Source: Isoetes taiwanensis
Taxonomy: Eukaryota; Streptophyta; Lycopodiopsida; Isoetales; Isoetaceae
Direction: 5' to 3'
Length of the DNA: 64,000 nt
Assembly: GCA_021234155.1 (NCBI GenBank)
Contig: JAJEKV010000032.1
Coordinates: 10,608,099 to 10,672,098, forward strand
Part shown: piece after piece, positions 12,086 to 24,000 of the stretch
Layout: every line of letters starts with the position of its first letter
How positions within the stretch are numbered: the first letter of the stretch is position 1
Translations under genes and position numbers: made by a program
The notes under the pieces: model-generated
What the model was told of the DNA's origin: nothing
What the model saw: only the letters and a program-made list of their open reading frames with translations
The model's database searches: none

Positions 12086-12569
12086 TGTTGGAATCAAACG
12101 CTTTGAGCCCGGGAATTGAACCCAGAAGAAAAACCAAACTCAATCTTCTCCCTTAGCTCCTTCTTAAAATCCACAAAGGATGTAACTGCTTAAAGCAAAT
12201 CGAAACCCACAGAGAATTCCACACAGGTCTAGATTACAGTATCACACAGAACTGATGAACAGACTGCCTCCTACTACAGAAAACTTCATATCACAGATAA
12301 TCACCTGTTCTACCCTGCTTCAACATCAAATCCGGCAGCATCCGGAAGCTCCAAGGTCTATTTCGGCAACAGATGCCGATTTCAACAAATCCGGCTCACA
12401 AAACGATGACGTCGGCTCTTCCTGTTGAAAAAAAACCTCTGTTCTCTTCACGATCTATTTTGGTCTGCTTTTCCCTTTTTTTATTTTTGCTCCATGCAAA
12501 ACCTACATGTAAACGCTAACCATGTGTCATTTGATCAAGATGCCACCACTTAGGCATGTAATTCCAACA
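12086..12569 (-). repeat. Copia-1 LTR (3' LTR of the element)
   Basis: 484 bp, with ends TGTTGGAAT and ATTCCAACA. Compared with the other LTR it differs in four places: gtaactgc/gtacctgc, ctgatgaac/ctgataaac, aaaacttcat/aaaacatcat and gttctaccc/gttccaccc. Confidence 0.95.
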
Positions 12570-12580
12570 ATCTCCCCCTC
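12570..12580 (-). other. Polypurine tract of Copia-1
   Basis: On the minus strand the sequence next to the 3' LTR is purine-rich (tgagggggaga), the usual primer for plus-strand DNA synthesis. Confidence 0.85.
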
Positions 12581-12584
12581 ATGC

Positions 12585-15500
12585 CTAAGTGCTCATGGTT
12601 CCAACATCTTCTACTCCTAAATCCTTTTGAAATACTTTAAATTTAGATTCTGACAAAGCTTTTGTAAGAATATCAGCACACTGTACCTCGGTAGGTCTAT
12701 ATAAGACGTTTATTTCTCCATTCTTTACTTGATCACGTATAAAGTGATTATGTAGCTCGATATGCTTTGTCCTTTCATGTAAGACTGGATTCTTAGTCAT
12801 AGCAATACAACTTGTACTATCACAATACAATGGTGTTGGCCCCTTTTGAATAACTCCTAACTCTGCTAGAAGTCGTCTAAGCCAGACAATTTCTCTAGAT
12901 GCAAGAGACACTGCAGCATATTCAGCTTCTGCTGTAGAAAGAGCAATAGAGGTCTGTTTCTTACTTTTCCAAGAAATGGCAGACCCTCCTAGCAAGCAGA
13001 CATATCCTGACCTTGATGCTGAAAGTGTCCCGATCACCTCCCAATCTGCATGACGCAAAACCTTCAAGTAATAGACTTTGCAATCTTACACCATGCTCAC
13101 GCCACGAATACAAGACCATAGTCCCGAAAGTACCTTTTGTAAAACCTTAAAAATACGTTTTTGCGATTTCGGTGACCTTCACCAGGATTATTTAAAAATT
13201 GGCTTAGCACATTTACTCCATATGAAATATCAGGACGTGTACAAATTGATACATATTGAAGACATCCAATAAGCTCTCTATAAGGTCGCTTCATCATGAT
13301 ATGCTCTTCTTCTTTTGTTTTGGGACACATCTCGAATCGATTTTCTGCCGGTTACTCTTTGGAGTGCTTTGTGTGGGCTTACATTCTATCATTCCAAATC
13401 TTTTAAGCATGCCTAGAATATTTCGTTTTTTTTTTTTTTTTTGAGTAATAGCTATAAATCCCTTCTCTTTATCTCTCAGAATTTCCATACCTAATAACTG
13501 TTTTAAGCTCCCCAAGTCTGTCATTTGAAATCTTTTCTTTAGAATATCTTTGCAATAATTTAAGCAACCAATATCATTAGCAGCCATTACGCAATCATCT
13601 ACATAAACTGCAATTATGCAAAAGTATCCATCTTTCCTATAGATGTAGACATTTCCATCCATATTTAATTTTTCAAACCCATGTGTTTTCAAATGATTGT
13701 CAATACATACATACCACTGACGTGGAGCTTGTCTTAGGCCATATACTGCTTTCTGCAATTTCCACACCTTATCTCCATCAACTTCGTATCCAGGAGGCTG
13801 CTCCATATAAATTTCTTCATCCAAGTCGCAGATTGAGAAATGCGGGTGCAAACATCCATATGATGCAACTCTAAGTTGTGCATATTAGCAGCAGCCATAA
13901 TTGCCCTGACACTTGTTAATTTAACAATCGGAGAGAACGTTTCATCATAATCAATACCTTCTTTTTGAGTAAACCCTTTCGCCACCAGTCTAGCTTTAAA
14001 TTTCTGAGTTTGCCCATCTGGTCCCTGTTTAATTCTAAAAATCCATTTATTTCCAACAATATTTCATTAGTAGGTGCGTCAACCCGGTTTATATCACGTT
14101 CTCTGACGTTCAAAAGAACTTAGTTCTGCATTCATTGCATCCTTCCATTTCTCGGAATCTAGACTTTCTATGGCTTCATTATAGTTGCTTGGTGTATCAA
14201 TTTCTAATACAGACATAAGAGCAGGAATTACCTGTTTGCCTTCCTCTCTTTCTTCTGTTTGCTCAGTAGCACTTCTCCTAGTACTTCTTCCGGTCTCATC
14301 CCTTCCATATTGTGAAGTATCAAAAGATATCCTCTCTTTAAGCAATTCAGCTTCAGTCCTTCTTCTACGTCTTATTGGCTCTGGAGCTGGTTCCATTTCG
14401 TTATCAGTATGCTCAGGTGACCCTTCCTGATCAGCTTCTTCATCTGCTTGATTGACAATGGCTTTTTCTTCCTTATCATCAAAATAATCTATCGGTTCCC
14501 AGTTAATATCTTTATCTGCATCTTTATCTGCACCTTGATCTTCTTTATTAGTACTTAAAAACCGATCTTTGTATAATATATTTTCAAAGAAAATGACATC
14601 TCGACTTATAATCACTGTCTTTTTATTTGGATCATAGAGCCTATACCCTTTTGATTCTTTATCGTATCCAACAAAATATGTTTCCTTACTTCTATCATCC
14701 AATTTTGATATCTTATCATCTATTACCTTTGAATATGCCAAACAACCAAAAGCTTTAAAGTCTTTTACCGATTGACGCTTACCGGTCCATAACTCATCTG
14801 GGATCTGACCATTCAGGGATCTGCTTGAGATCTTATTTTGAATATAGAACGCGGTATTTACAGCTTCTGCCCATAAGAAATTCGGAAGACCTGCATGCTT
14901 TAACATAGCCCGAGCTGCTTCCATTACCGTTCGATTCTTTCTTTCAGAGACACCATTTTGCTGAGGAGTACCTCTGCAAGTTAACTGCCTTTTGATTCCT
15001 GTTTCTAAACAGAACCTTTTAAATTCATTTGACAAATACTCTCCCCCTCTATCTGATCTTAAACATTTTAATTTAGCTTTTGTTTCACGTTCTATACGCA
15101 AGATAGGCTTTAAATGAGTTGAGCACCTGACTTTTATGAGTTAAGAAGTACCACTTAGCTTTTCTTGTATAGTCATCAATAAATGACACAAAATAGTATT
15201 TTCCACTAACACTTCTAACTCTCATAGGTCCACATACATCTGAATGCACTAGGGCTAATTTTTCATTTACTCGTTCACTCTTCATAGGAAAAGGCTTTCT
15301 ACTTTGTTTGCCCAACATACATCCATGACACAAAGTGCTTCCCTCATTATTATCTATAAAGTCCAAACCGTCCAATAACTTGTGTTTTTTCATAAAAATT
15401 ATATTTTTCAAGTTCGTGTGGCCTAATCTTTGATGCCACAATTCCATAGAGTTTTCCTTTCCAACTTCACTTGATAAAATATTTATACTTCTAGGACAAA

Positions 15501-16803
15501 GCTCAAAACGATTTCCAATTCTTTTTGCATACAATACTATTTTTCCATTATTATGAACTATACACATATGCTTGTCAAACAAGACTTTATAATTTTTATC
15601 AACTAAATCTGCTACAGATATTAAGTTTTTTATCATCCCTGGTACACACAATACATTATTAATGGTAATAATTTTTCCATCTTCTCCTATGAGCTCTAAC
15701 ACACCACAAGCTTCTACATTTTGCTTTTCTCCATTAGCCATACGCACACATCTGAGCTTACTAGTTTCAAGCTTTCTTAAAATTTGTGAACTTTGCATCA
15801 CGGATTTTTCAGCTCCAGAATCTATAACCACAGGGTTAGAAATATTCTCATCACATAAATTTGACAAGGCATATGATTTTACCTCCTCCTCAGGAATTTC
15901 TTCTGATACAGAACCTATAGTCGGCTTTGAGAAAGTAACACTTCTGGACGCACCTCTACTAGAAGATCCCCTAAAATTTCCACGTCCTCTTCCCCTTTTT
16001 GTACACATATTGGCTAGATGACCAGCTCCTCCGCAAGCATAGCATGAACGGCCTCTAATTCTAGTGCAGTTTGGCTTAATGTGTCCAGTTTCTCCACAAC
16101 CATAACATATTACATCCTTACTTCTGCCTCTTCCTCTCCCAAAATACAATATATTATCTCCCCCTTGATCATAATTTCTTCTTGCTTCTCTTTGCGTAAT
16201 TTCAGTCCTTGCAATACTTATAGCTTCTTCTTTAGTTCTAGCCATCGTGCGAATTAAAGATGCAATATTTTCATCATATGCAGCAAATACATCTGAGATA
16301 TAAAGAATTTTTGATTGAACAGAAAGAGGCGCAGCACCTTCTAAATCCATAAATATTCCATCCATTTTATCAAATAACTCAACCAGATCTTGACCACTTT
16401 CGTATTTCAACATTCTTAATTCTTGTTCCAATTTATGTCTCTGAGATGCAGTTAACTGTTCATATTCATTTAACAAATACTGCCACATATCTCGTGGATC
16501 CATACTATGAATTGACGCTATAATACCATAACCAAGCTTTGAAATGATAATACCTTTGGCTTGGGCTAAATCTTTTGCAGCATCCTTTGCAGCAGATACC
16601 TCCACCTTTGACGATTCTGCAGCTTCATTCTTCATAGTTACCCGCCTTTGCTTCTCAGTTTCTGTGAGAGGACGAACCAGATCCCACAGCCCCTCTGCTT
16701 CCAAAGCCTTCTCAACTTTCATCTTCCATGCCTGAAAACTAGAGCCTCCTTTATACACTTTAACGTCAGCTAAAATAGAGGCAGCAACCTTATTAGAAGC
16801 CAT
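12585..16803 (-). pseudogene. Copia-1 gag-pol polyprotein, frameshifted
   Basis: Gag probably starts at the ATG at 16803 (MASNKVAASILADV), 34 bp inside the LTR boundary and just past the primer binding site. Domains follow in Copia order: a UBN2-type gag, two CCHC zinc knuckles (CYGCGETGHIKPNC and CYACGGAGHLANMC), a protease with DSGAEKSVM, a GAG-pre-integrase HHCC segment (WHQRLGHTN ... CHGC), an integrase with D (HSDVCGP), D (RSDRGGEY) and E (ERKNRTV), a reverse transcriptase with YVDD, and RNase H with STAEAEYAA. The reading frame shifts near 15100, within about 14110-14050, near 13850, at a T17 run (13426-13442), and near 13300 and 13080. The polyprotein therefore cannot be made as one chain from this copy. 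Confidence 0.9.
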
Positions 16804-16822
16804 CTCCCTTTTAGACTCAAAA

Positions 16823-16834
16823 GCTCTGATACCA
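16823..16834 (-). other. Copia-1 primer binding site
   Basis: On the minus strand TGGTATCAGAGC lies two bases inside the 5' LTR. It is complementary to the 3' end of plant initiator-methionine tRNA. Confidence 0.9.
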
Positions 16835-16836
16835 CT

Positions 16837-17320
16837 TGTTGGAATCAAACGCTTTGAGCCCGGGAATTGAACCCAGAAGAAAAACCAAACTCAATCTTCT
16901 CCCTTAGCTCCTTCTTAAAATCCACAAAGGATGTACCTGCTTAAAGCAAATCGAAACCCACAGAGAATTCCACACAGGTCTAGATTACAGTATCACACAG
17001 AACTGATAAACAGACTGCCTCCTACTACAGAAAACATCATATCACAGATAATCACCTGTTCCACCCTGCTTCAACATCAAATCCGGCAGCATCCGGAAGC
17101 TCCAAGGTCTATTTCGGCAACAGATGCCGATTTCAACAAATCCGGCTCACAAAACGATGACGTCGGCTCTTCCTGTTGAAAAAAAACCTCTGTTCTCTTC
17201 ACGATCTATTTTGGTCTGCTTTTCCCTTTTTTTATTTTTGCTCCATGCAAAACCTACATGTAAACGCTAACCATGTGTCATTTGATCAAGATGCCACCAC
17301 TTAGGCATGTAATTCCAACA
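16837..17320 (-). repeat. Copia-1 LTR (5' LTR of the element)
   Basis: 484 bp, the same length as the partner LTR at 12086-12569, with four mismatches. It is followed by the target duplication cacac and then the resumed LINE reading frame. Confidence 0.95.
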
Positions 17321-17325
17321 CACAC

Positions 17326-18600
17326 TCTTTGGCCTATACATTGACCAGCTGGAAGATTGGCTTTCTGAGCATGGAGGTGCGGGCGCCCATCTCATGCATC
17401 ACACAATCCGGCAACTCATATGTGCTGATGATGTCAATCTCCTGGCCTATACTCCAGAGGACATGCAACGTCACCTGGATGCTCTTGACACTTTTTTCCG
17501 ATTCACTGGCATGCGAGTTAACTTGGCCAAAACTAGGGTGCTGCTAGTTTCGTCATCCCGTCAGCCAAGGCTTCCCTCGTTCACTTACCAACGACAAGAT
17601 GTAGAGGTGGCTCCGACGTACAAGTACTTGGGGATCGAGTTCTCTGCTACCATCCACTGGGATGCTGCCATCAGGTTGCGGGTCACGGCGGGTTGGAAAG
17701 CACTATATGCCATGCAGAACAACAGCCACAAGGTAGAGTTGTATGCCTGGGGCCACCAGTCACACTTATTTAGGGCCTTGGTCGAGCTGGTCCTCTTGTA
17801 TGGGGCAGAAGTGTGGGGTCTGGTGATATCTCTCAACACCTGGAATGACCTCGAACAGGTACAGAAAGCCTTCTTGGCATGGGCCCTTGGGGTAAACTCC
17901 ACAGTTCCATACCAAATCCTACTCCAGGAGACAGTTTTTTTACCCCTTCAATAGGCTGCATTGGAGCGCCATATTATTTACTTCCAGGTGGTCGCTATAG
18001 GTGATACACGTTTGCCCAACCTTGCTTTGGCTGTAACGATGGATCCCCAATGCCTCAAAGCCTATTGGAAGGACAAGTAAGCTCAGTGGTTCTCACGTTG
18101 GGGTGTACAGGCAAACAGATGCGTACAGGTACAGATGAAGAAGGATCACAAGGCACTTAAGCTGTACCTAGATGCTACTTTTCTTCGCAAGCTCTGGGAT
18201 GCAGATGCTCTGACGCACGTTAAGCTGGCACACTATCAGCAGCAAGTCAATTCTAGGCTCATGAGAGGCCCACACCAGAACTTGTACACCCATTTGCCCA
18301 TGAAGAAGCGCAGACTTATAACTTCCATTCGCACGGGTGCATATCCTCTCCGCATTGAGACATGACCTTGGGCTCGGGAAGCACAGGAGGACAGACTTTG
18401 CCAGTGTTCCCACCAGGGCGCCATTGAAGATGAATGTCATGCCCTCCAGATCTGCCCAGCATTTGCCCATATCCGAATGCGGTATGTTCGATTTTACTAG
18501 TGCCTGGCCAGCCGTTGCATGAGTTATTGAACGACGTCAGTGGGTTTGTTGGGGTCATACCTCCAGGAGGTTATAGATGCACGGACTCAGTTGTGTCCTT
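17326..18600 (+). pseudogene. LINE reverse transcriptase, C-terminal part
   Basis: It resumes with LFGLYIDQLEDWL in the same frame as the part before 12085. Motif C reads LICADDVNLLA, so the usual Tyr of YADD is Cys here. MRVNLAKTRVL and YKYLGIEF segments follow (thumb region). A C-terminal Cys/His cluster is recognisable as RLCQCSHQG ... ECHALQICPAF. Stops occur at about 17954, 18079, 18363 and 18497. A related C-terminal segment lies on the minus strand at 48480-48660. Confidence 0.85.
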
Positions 18601-18654
18601 CGGGACAGTACTGAACTATCCTATACAATTGTACAGTGTACCAGCATGCTTATT

Positions 18655-18812
18655 ACTGCTAAGGTTTTTCCCTCGAAAACCCTTCGGGGCAGGGGTTTTT
18701 TCATTCTGACAATAATACGCTTGCTGCTCTCTTTTCGTTTGGGTCCCATAGGCCAATTGGTCTCTGTGGACGATAAAAAATCTATTCTATTTTATTCTAT
18801 TCTATTTTTGCT
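18655..18812 (+). repeat. LINE 3' UTR and tail
   Basis: Contains aaggtttttccctcgaaaac, cttcggggcaggggtttttt and gggtcccataggccaattgg, then a TCTATTCTAT-type tail. The same order is seen at 31060-31212 and, inverted, at 48262-48440. Confidence 0.85.
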
Positions 18813-20099
18813 GCAATAGCACAAAAGGATTCAATAAAGAGAAGGACGAATATGCTAAGAATAGAGCATAATGCATGAATCATGCATATTTTTAACCTGT
18901 TGCTACAAAAGACAACAGGTTATCTAATTTTGAATTTGAGGATACCATGGCACTTGTAAACAAATTGAAGATCATTGTCCTTGAGCTTCAAAAGCTTACT
19001 GAAGCATCTTGCTTAAATATATACCAGAACTTGGAGAGCTTCTGCTCTGATGCCAATCATAAGATATTGCACAACTCCTAGAAGGAGGCGATTCCATGGA
19101 TTGTAAGAGCTCTTCAAGAGCACTTTCGTGTGCATAAAAATTTGAAGGAATAGGAGAGATCTTCAAGGAAAAGTTTCGAACACGCCCATAACCACTATGT
19201 CGTTGGACTGTTGAGGGGTAGAGCAGCAGGCTGCCCAATCCTCGCTAACCCTCGTGACCATAGCCGATTACCCTGCTCCTTGATCTAATATGTGGAAAGG
19301 GGAAGAAAAGCTATCATCTGGACCATTCAACTTCTATGTGAAATATGGGTCATTCGATTTAGAGCTCGACGGATAGCATTTTCTGAGCTTTTGATCTGTA
19401 GCAGGACAGATAGTGGGAAGAAATTCAAAAAGCATAAAGAAGGATTGGATTCAAAGAGAGAGAGATTATAGTAAATAAAATACTTCCTTTAATTATTGGC
19501 ATAAATCTTTTAACAAAAAACTTCAGCTTCCATGTTTCCCTGGCAACAAGCAGCAACATAGTGAAAACATTGATGACATCAAGATGTTAAGATTTCGAAA
19601 TGCTTGACTATTTCTTTTATTTAACATACATAGTTTTTAAATCTAAGATACACATCTTTCATTCCATTTAAAGCGAATGTATCTTTGATATATCGCTTAT
19701 GATTTGATATATTACCTATACGAGTTACTCGATCAATTTTATTAACAAATTGAAGAAGAATGTATGTAAGCAATCTATCAAAAAATTAAAATGCACAATG
19801 TGCCATTGACATATTGCTTACATCACATACTCCACTTAATTGGACAAGAATATATGCTAATTGGTTCATCATTTCCAGGTTTTCAATTGATGCCCTGCAA
19901 CACTGGGCACTGTAACTATAGCCTATAATAATATCACATAGTGCCTCATTTTACATATACACAACAATTACAAAAAGAAGAATTACAGAGCAAAACGTAT
20001 TTTGGGCACGCTTTTCTCATTACGGCCCTAAACACTCATATACTCTCAACACTGCACACCATTACTAATTTCATAGGAAACAACCCTATATAATAATAT
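18813..20099. other. No recognisable gene
   Basis: AT-rich. A short frame at 18947-19081 (44 residues, MALVNKLKIIVLELQKLTEA) looks like a leucine-rich helix but has no identifiable family. Nothing else is supported. Confidence 0.35.
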
Positions 20100-20600
20100 T
20101 TTAGAGTGTGTTCGTACTTTTTTGTCCTCTGGTTATCTATCTGTCTCAGCAGAAAAATTATCTTATTCTTAACCACTAAATTCCCTCATGAAAACGATCT
20201 CAAGGACTTATAACATGCTGGCTATGGTTGTTTCTTTAGCAATGTTGCTCCTACTAATAGAGCCCATTTCTTTAGCAATGTTGCTTCTGCTAATCGAGCC
20301 TGAATTTTGGGCATGGAAAATGCATTTTGAGTATGGCAATGCAGGCTTAATGTTCCAAAGTTTAAAGGGATCCAAGCTCGATTCCAAATTTTATTTCTTC
20401 CATGGCAGATACAATTGCCAAGACCTTGCTCGGTCTGCCAGCTTAGCTAACACAAACAGAGAACCATCATTTTTCCATCCGACGGCCTGAAAAAATAAAG
20501 GGCATCACTTTTATATGTGTAGCATCATTTTCAGCAAGGATGAAGTAGAGTCTATGAGTTCTAGATTTACAACACAAATTCAGATTCTCCAATAGCATTT
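20100..20600 (+). repeat. Dispersed repeat R3, second copy
   Basis: Similar to 10900-11365 in the same orientation. It carries an extra internal duplication of a tttctttagcaatgttgct unit (near 20230 and 20269) that the first copy lacks. Confidence 0.75.
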
Positions 20601-21090
20601 GGGTTGATGCATGATAAGGTGGCACAAAAATGTGCATTTTGAAACCACAAAATGAAGTTGAAAATTGTAGTAATAATGCCCTCAAAATTTGAAATACGAG
20701 CTATTAATGCTTTGAAAGAAATTCCATTTTTGGATACCTCCAAAAATGGATTCTTTACGAAAAAAAAGTGGGAAGAAACGATTTTTTTGAATTTTTTCAA
20801 AATTTCCAATTTCGTTTCGATGCAAATTCACCCCCGGAGAAGCTCTTCCATATTTATTCAATCAGGGACGGAAGGCAAGTTTACATCTCCAAATTATGTT
20901 ATGTAAAAGCAAAATGACATTCTCGGCTCACAGAAAGTATCTTGTTGCTTGTCAAGAATAACAGGAGAGAGGCTAATTCAAGGAAGGCAGCAAGCTGTTC
21001 ATGCCCTAGCCAGGTTTAGTTTTTTTCTAGATCATGAAAGGAATCGAGACTTATTATTGTAGGTCAAAGATTTGTAGATTAAAGAAGTGA

Positions 21091-24000
21091 ATGGTGGAGA
21101 AAATAATCATGGGTGGTAGTGAAAAGACAGCTTCAAAGGAACTAAGCTCAGATGGATTGTCATATACAGATCTATATAAGGGGGAAAAGGAGTTTGATAA
21201 ACAGAATGAAATAAACCGATTTTGGGGAGACAAGGTTAAGTCTTGTTACAAATTGAGGAACCTCCAATTATCAAAGAAGAATGAGTTCATGAATCTTTAT
21301 AGGAAAGTGTATGTTGATAGACAACATGCTCAGGGAGGTCTAATTCCACAAACCTTTGTTGTTGCTTATTTTCTTCAACAGATGAAGGGAAAACAAATAA
21401 ATTGGTTATCTTTCCAAGCACATGCAGCTGAAAATTCAAGGTCACAAAAGTTAGAGAGTAAAGAGGACAATTTTTCCGAGAATAAATTACATGAGAAGAA
21501 TCATGCGAGCACTCAATTATCAGTGGGATCAAGACTTAATGTCACTTCTAAATGCGAAAAAAAAAGTATGCAACAAAAAAAGTGGTAATCCCTTCTTCAC
21601 ATCTTTTACCTTGAGTTTGTTTAAGACCATACAGCCACTAATTATCTTACACTTGCAGCAATTCCTAGCCAAATTGGAATTGACGTGGTTTCAAGTAAAA
21701 GTGTTTCTCTATTTTTTCACAATGAATTACTTAAAGTGTATAATTTGGATACAATTTTAAAATTGATCAAGCATGCTGCTTGTTGTTGTTGCCTGAGGTA
21801 TTCACCATTTTTAGATAGCAAATAGGTCTTAGATTATTTGTATGCTCCATGCTATTTGTGATTTGTATTGTCACGAGAATAGTGAGATTACAAACCCACA
21901 TAAATTGCTTGTGGTTTGTAGCTTGTTCGGGTTTGTGTATAATTATGGTTTGATATGGTGACTCCAAGTTCAATGTTCTTTTCATGCTACTGAGGTGTTG
22001 GTTATAGCCCTAAATTATGGTTTGATGTATGGTTCATGGTTTGTAGCCTAAATTATGGTTTGTGGCTCGATTGTGGCTGATAGTTGAGTTGTACTTTGTC
22101 TTACATTATGTAGCTTGAAAGTTTGTATAGTGTAGCTTATAGTTTGTAGTTAAAGATGTCTTGCAGATAGTTAGATAGTTGCTATAGTTTGTAGCCTGAG
22201 ATATGATTTGTTTCATAGTATGTTGCTATAGTTTGTAGCCTGAGATATGCTGTTTTATAGTTTGTAGCCTGAGATATGCTTTGTTTCATAGTATGTTGCT
22301 ATAGTTTGTAGCCTGAGATATGTTGTTTCATAGTTTGTAGCCTGAGATATGCTTTGTCTCATGTATGTACTGTGGATTGTAGTTACCTGTTTTCCTTACA
22401 TTTAGTATGGTCATGAATTAGTATCATTTGTATCCAAATATGCTGATAAATGTGTGTTGCATGTGATAGGTACACACAGGATTATGCATGAATGGATGGA
22501 ATCAACAGAGATTGAGTTGAAAAAAAATAGAATCAAGGATCAGTTTATCCAATGACAGATGCAGAGAACTAAATAATGCATGCAAGTCAATGAGAGAGAA
22601 AAAAGAAGCTTTTGACGAAGAGAGGCAGAAATGGTTTGCTTTGATGAAGGATATGACAAAAGAAGCTTGTGCTGGAGTTATGGCAGTTATAAATTTCAGG
22701 GAACAAGAGATGGTCTGCTTAATTCCAGATTTGTTATGTTCAAATGATGAGCTTCTAGGTTTAGAGAATTCAAGAAAGACTGATCTTGAGGAACTGAAGA
22801 GGGGGATATCATTAGATCCCCAATTGCCAAACTTACCTTCAAATGCATGCATTGAGGCTAATCCAGACATTTGCCCATTTTGTGGAAGAGTTTTGTTGTT
22901 TGATGGCAAACCCTTACCAATACTGTTAGCGGAGTGCAATCACAAATATCACTTACAATGTTTGGTTTCCTTGATAAGGTATGGTGACCTTTGAACTTGA
23001 CATGATTGCTTCTATCATTACTAACGTTATCTATGAGTTTTAGTTATGATAATATATGCTGCCAAGTTGATTGCGGCCATGCAATGTCTGAAACCTGGGT
23101 TAGAGCACTTGGTGTTGATAGATCTACCTCACATGTGCAGCCGGGATGTTCTCCAGATGGTAACCAACATTATCTATAACAAAAGCACTTGATAACTTTA
23201 TGTACTAATCCATTGCTTAATGTGTTAGATGATGTTTCAGCAGCCTATGTTCTCACTGCATTAAATGGACATGTAAGCAAATTAAACATTGCAGAAGCAT
23301 TTCCACATTATGAAGAAGAAAAGGTTAATGGGAACAGTAATGAAGAAAATGTAGAAGAAGAGGTAAAAATTCTCTCAGTGGAAACAGAAGGTAATTTTTT
23401 TGAAGGCATCTATACACTTGTTTGGTTTTAGCAAGTAAGATTTAGAGATGACTGTAACAGCCAAGATTCATGGCCCTAATCATGTTCAAGAGCTGCAACA
23501 TAATGGGAAAGAAATCGAAACAAATCTAGTAAGTGCTGTGTATCTTTATATACAAGCAATCTTTATAGTACAGAAAATGGTAGACGGTAAACTGTACTAA
23601 GGTGTTCCAACAGGTCCGTTTATTACTCCATCGAGTGGATATATAAGCAAATTAACCAATGCAGAGCAGGGAATAAATTACTAATCGCATATTTCTTATT
23701 AGCCGGAATGACTTTAGCTAAACTTGCTCGATATTAATCCCAAAACTTTATGTGGTTTGGCTAAACTGTACACATTTTTCCTCTCACACTTTCTAGCGTT
23801 TAGCTAAACTAACCCAAACATCATCCCAAAAATTTCTATGGTGTGACCGATAGAAAATATTAGGCCAAATTACTATACGTTTTTTTTTCAATATATACTC
23901 ATTTTCTTTGTGAAAACAGTTTAAAATAATGCTAACTACCAAAGTCTAGGACTCAAATTAACTCATAATGCTAGAAACTAAACTACTAATCATATATTTC

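Larger units (their letters stand above)
12086..17320 (-). mobile_element. Ty1/Copia LTR retrotransposon, full length, nested in LINE
   Basis: The 5235-bp element has two 484-bp LTRs (12086-12569 and 16837-17320) beginning TGTTGGAAT and ending ATTCCAACA. It is flanked on both sides by the 5-bp target duplication cacac (12081-12085 and 17321-17325). On the minus strand, the iMet primer binding site follows the 5' LTR (16837-17320), the gag-pol coding runs leftwards, and a polypurine tract precedes the 3' LTR. The LTRs differ at only four positions by eye (about 0.8 percent), indicating a young insertion. Confidence 0.95.
11640..18812 (+). mobile_element. LINE retrotransposon, interrupted by a Copia insertion
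   Basis: Reverse-transcriptase coding runs from about 11650 to 12085 and resumes at 17326 once the Copia element 12086-17320 is removed; the frame then continues through the CPLSPTLFG motif. The element ends near 18812 with a TCTAT/TTCTAT simple-repeat tail rather than poly(A). The 5' part (endonuclease, ORF1) is absent, so the copy is 5'-truncated. It also carries stops and frameshifts of its own. Confidence 0.85.

Noticed and set aside
14185-14430. ORFs on the plus strand across Copia-1 (also 15662-16021 and 16544-16735)
   Set aside because: They are antisense shadows of the gag-pol frames, which carry the recognisable domains.
18155-18470. Minus-strand ORFs opposite the LINE C-terminus
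   Set aside because: The plus strand carries the LINE C-terminal motifs; these frames are shadows.
22184-22362. Possible CRISPR-like array
   Set aside because: The units are unevenly spaced, the intervening parts are also related, and the setting is a plant intron; it is a minisatellite.
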